Positions 63,635 through 64,000 of a stretch of 64,000 nucleotides of DNA are shown piece after piece. The notes below the pieces were generated by a model, which was not told the DNA's origin, did not search any database, and worked only from the letters and a program-made list of their open reading frames with translations. The DNA lies in NCBI RefSeq assembly GCF_022919835.1, contig NZ_CP095074.1, forward strand, positions 806,001 to 870,000, in the 5' to 3' direction. The number at the start of each line of letters is the position of its first letter. Positions within the stretch are counted from its first letter, which is position 1. Origin of the DNA: Halobacillus shinanisalinarum. GTDB taxonomy: Bacteria > Bacillota > Bacilli > Bacillales > Halobacillaceae. Made by a program: the position numbers and the translations under genes.

Positions 63635-64000
63635 TCATGAGCCTGATGTAATACCAAATAGCTTCTGTTTTAACAGACGTCCGGTTGGTGTATCTGCCAG
63701 ACCGCCCTCACCCGTCTCACGCAAACTTGATGGCATTTGTTTGCCAATCCGGTACATCGCGCCAATGACTTCATCACACGGGATCGTGCTCGTTACACCG
63801 GCGAGTGCCATGTCCGCCGATACAATCGCAAGTGATGATCCGCCTGCATTCCGTTTCACACAGGGCACCTCAACAAGACCAGCGACCGGATCACAAACAA
63901 GGCCGAGCATATTTTTCAGAGTCATGGCAAAGGCGTCAGCGGATTGTTGTGGTGTGCCACCCGCCATCTCCACGATTGCTGCAGATGCCATCGCTCCTGC
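63635..64000 (-). CDS. sdaAA: L-serine dehydratase alpha subunit, C-terminal part
   Basis: The last 121 or so residues of the iron-sulfur L-serine dehydratase alpha chain, which deaminates serine to pyruvate; the gene continues beyond the window edge. Visible are AGAMASAAIVEMAGGT, two cluster-type cysteines in LVCDPVAGLVEVPC and the C-terminal SLRETGEGGLADTPTG. The 4Fe-4S cluster needs a third cysteine, probably in TIPCDEV. The partner sdaAB is expected upstream, outside the window. Confidence 0.95.
   Translation of the reverse strand, partial: AGAMASAAIVEMAGGTPQQSADAFAMTLKNMLGLVCDPVAGLVEVPCVKRNAGGSSLAIVSADMALAGVTSTIPCDEVIGAMYRIGKQMPSSLRETGEGGLADTPTGRLLKQKLFGITSGS

Noticed and set aside
1..64000. 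CRISPR array, prophage, tRNA or rRNA genes
   Set aside because: I looked for regularly spaced repeats, phage structural genes and tRNA-type cloverleafs and saw none in the window.

Overview
The window looks like a chromosomal segment of a moderately AT-rich, spore-forming member of the Bacillaceae. A halophilic or marine genus of the Halobacillus/Thalassobacillus/Virgibacillus kind is my best guess, from protein similarity remembered rather than searched. Long stretches follow the Bacillus subtilis yt-, yug-, yui-, yut- and yun- gene order. It is almost entirely housekeeping chromosome: no prophage, CRISPR array, complete insertion sequence or obvious island is visible.

Layout. 1-11.8 kb: 5' part of leuS with a leucine T-box, a WD40-repeat protein, mnmM (ytqB), ytpB, ytpA, ytoA, metK behind an S-box, pckA behind a CcpN-type site, ytkD and a lipoprotein gene. 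11.8-21.8 kb: the menaquinone locus menF-menD-menH-menB / menE-menC on the minus strand with divergent menA and a hotdog thioesterase that may be the MenI step. 22-33.5 kb: ribU with an FMN riboswitch, a glutamate-synthase-like yerD interrupted by TGA, an M42 peptidase, ytpP, a yugO K+ channel, pgi, an iron alcohol dehydrogenase, yugI and patB. 33.5-44 kb: sodC, kapB, the khtT-khtU K+/H+ antiporter, deoD, pepA, the yui genes, and NADH dehydrogenase yumB with a Rex-like operator. 44-54 kb: ferredoxin/flavodoxin reductase yumC, Fe-S carriers (yutM, yutI), hydroxyacid dehydrogenase, pgpA-like yutG, yutF, yutE, glpX and yutD. 54-62.4 kb: yunA, a MetP/MetS-type importer whose small subunit is only 32 codons, an NhaC-family carrier behind a lysine riboswitch (LysW), yunB, yunD and yunE. 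62.4-64 kb: a decayed stretch and the 3' end of sdaAA.

Points that stand out. (1) Three single-base losses, each in a G-run of the coding strand, break menH once and menF twice, and an in-frame TGA replaces a glycine codon in yerD; this may be assembly error or real inactivation. (2) mnmM has no ATG/GTG/TTG where its family starts; an AUA codon sits exactly there behind a good Shine-Dalgarno sequence. (3) Four copies of a MITE-like element of about 153 bp (one expanded to about 397 bp with a nested fold) lie between genes, all in one orientation, with short flanking direct repeats. (4) Two genes have their Shine-Dalgarno sequence buried in the 3' arm of a terminator-like hairpin. (5) Five known riboregulators or operators (T-box, S-box, FMN, lysine, Rex box) link the local genes to amino acid, SAM, flavin and NADH levels.
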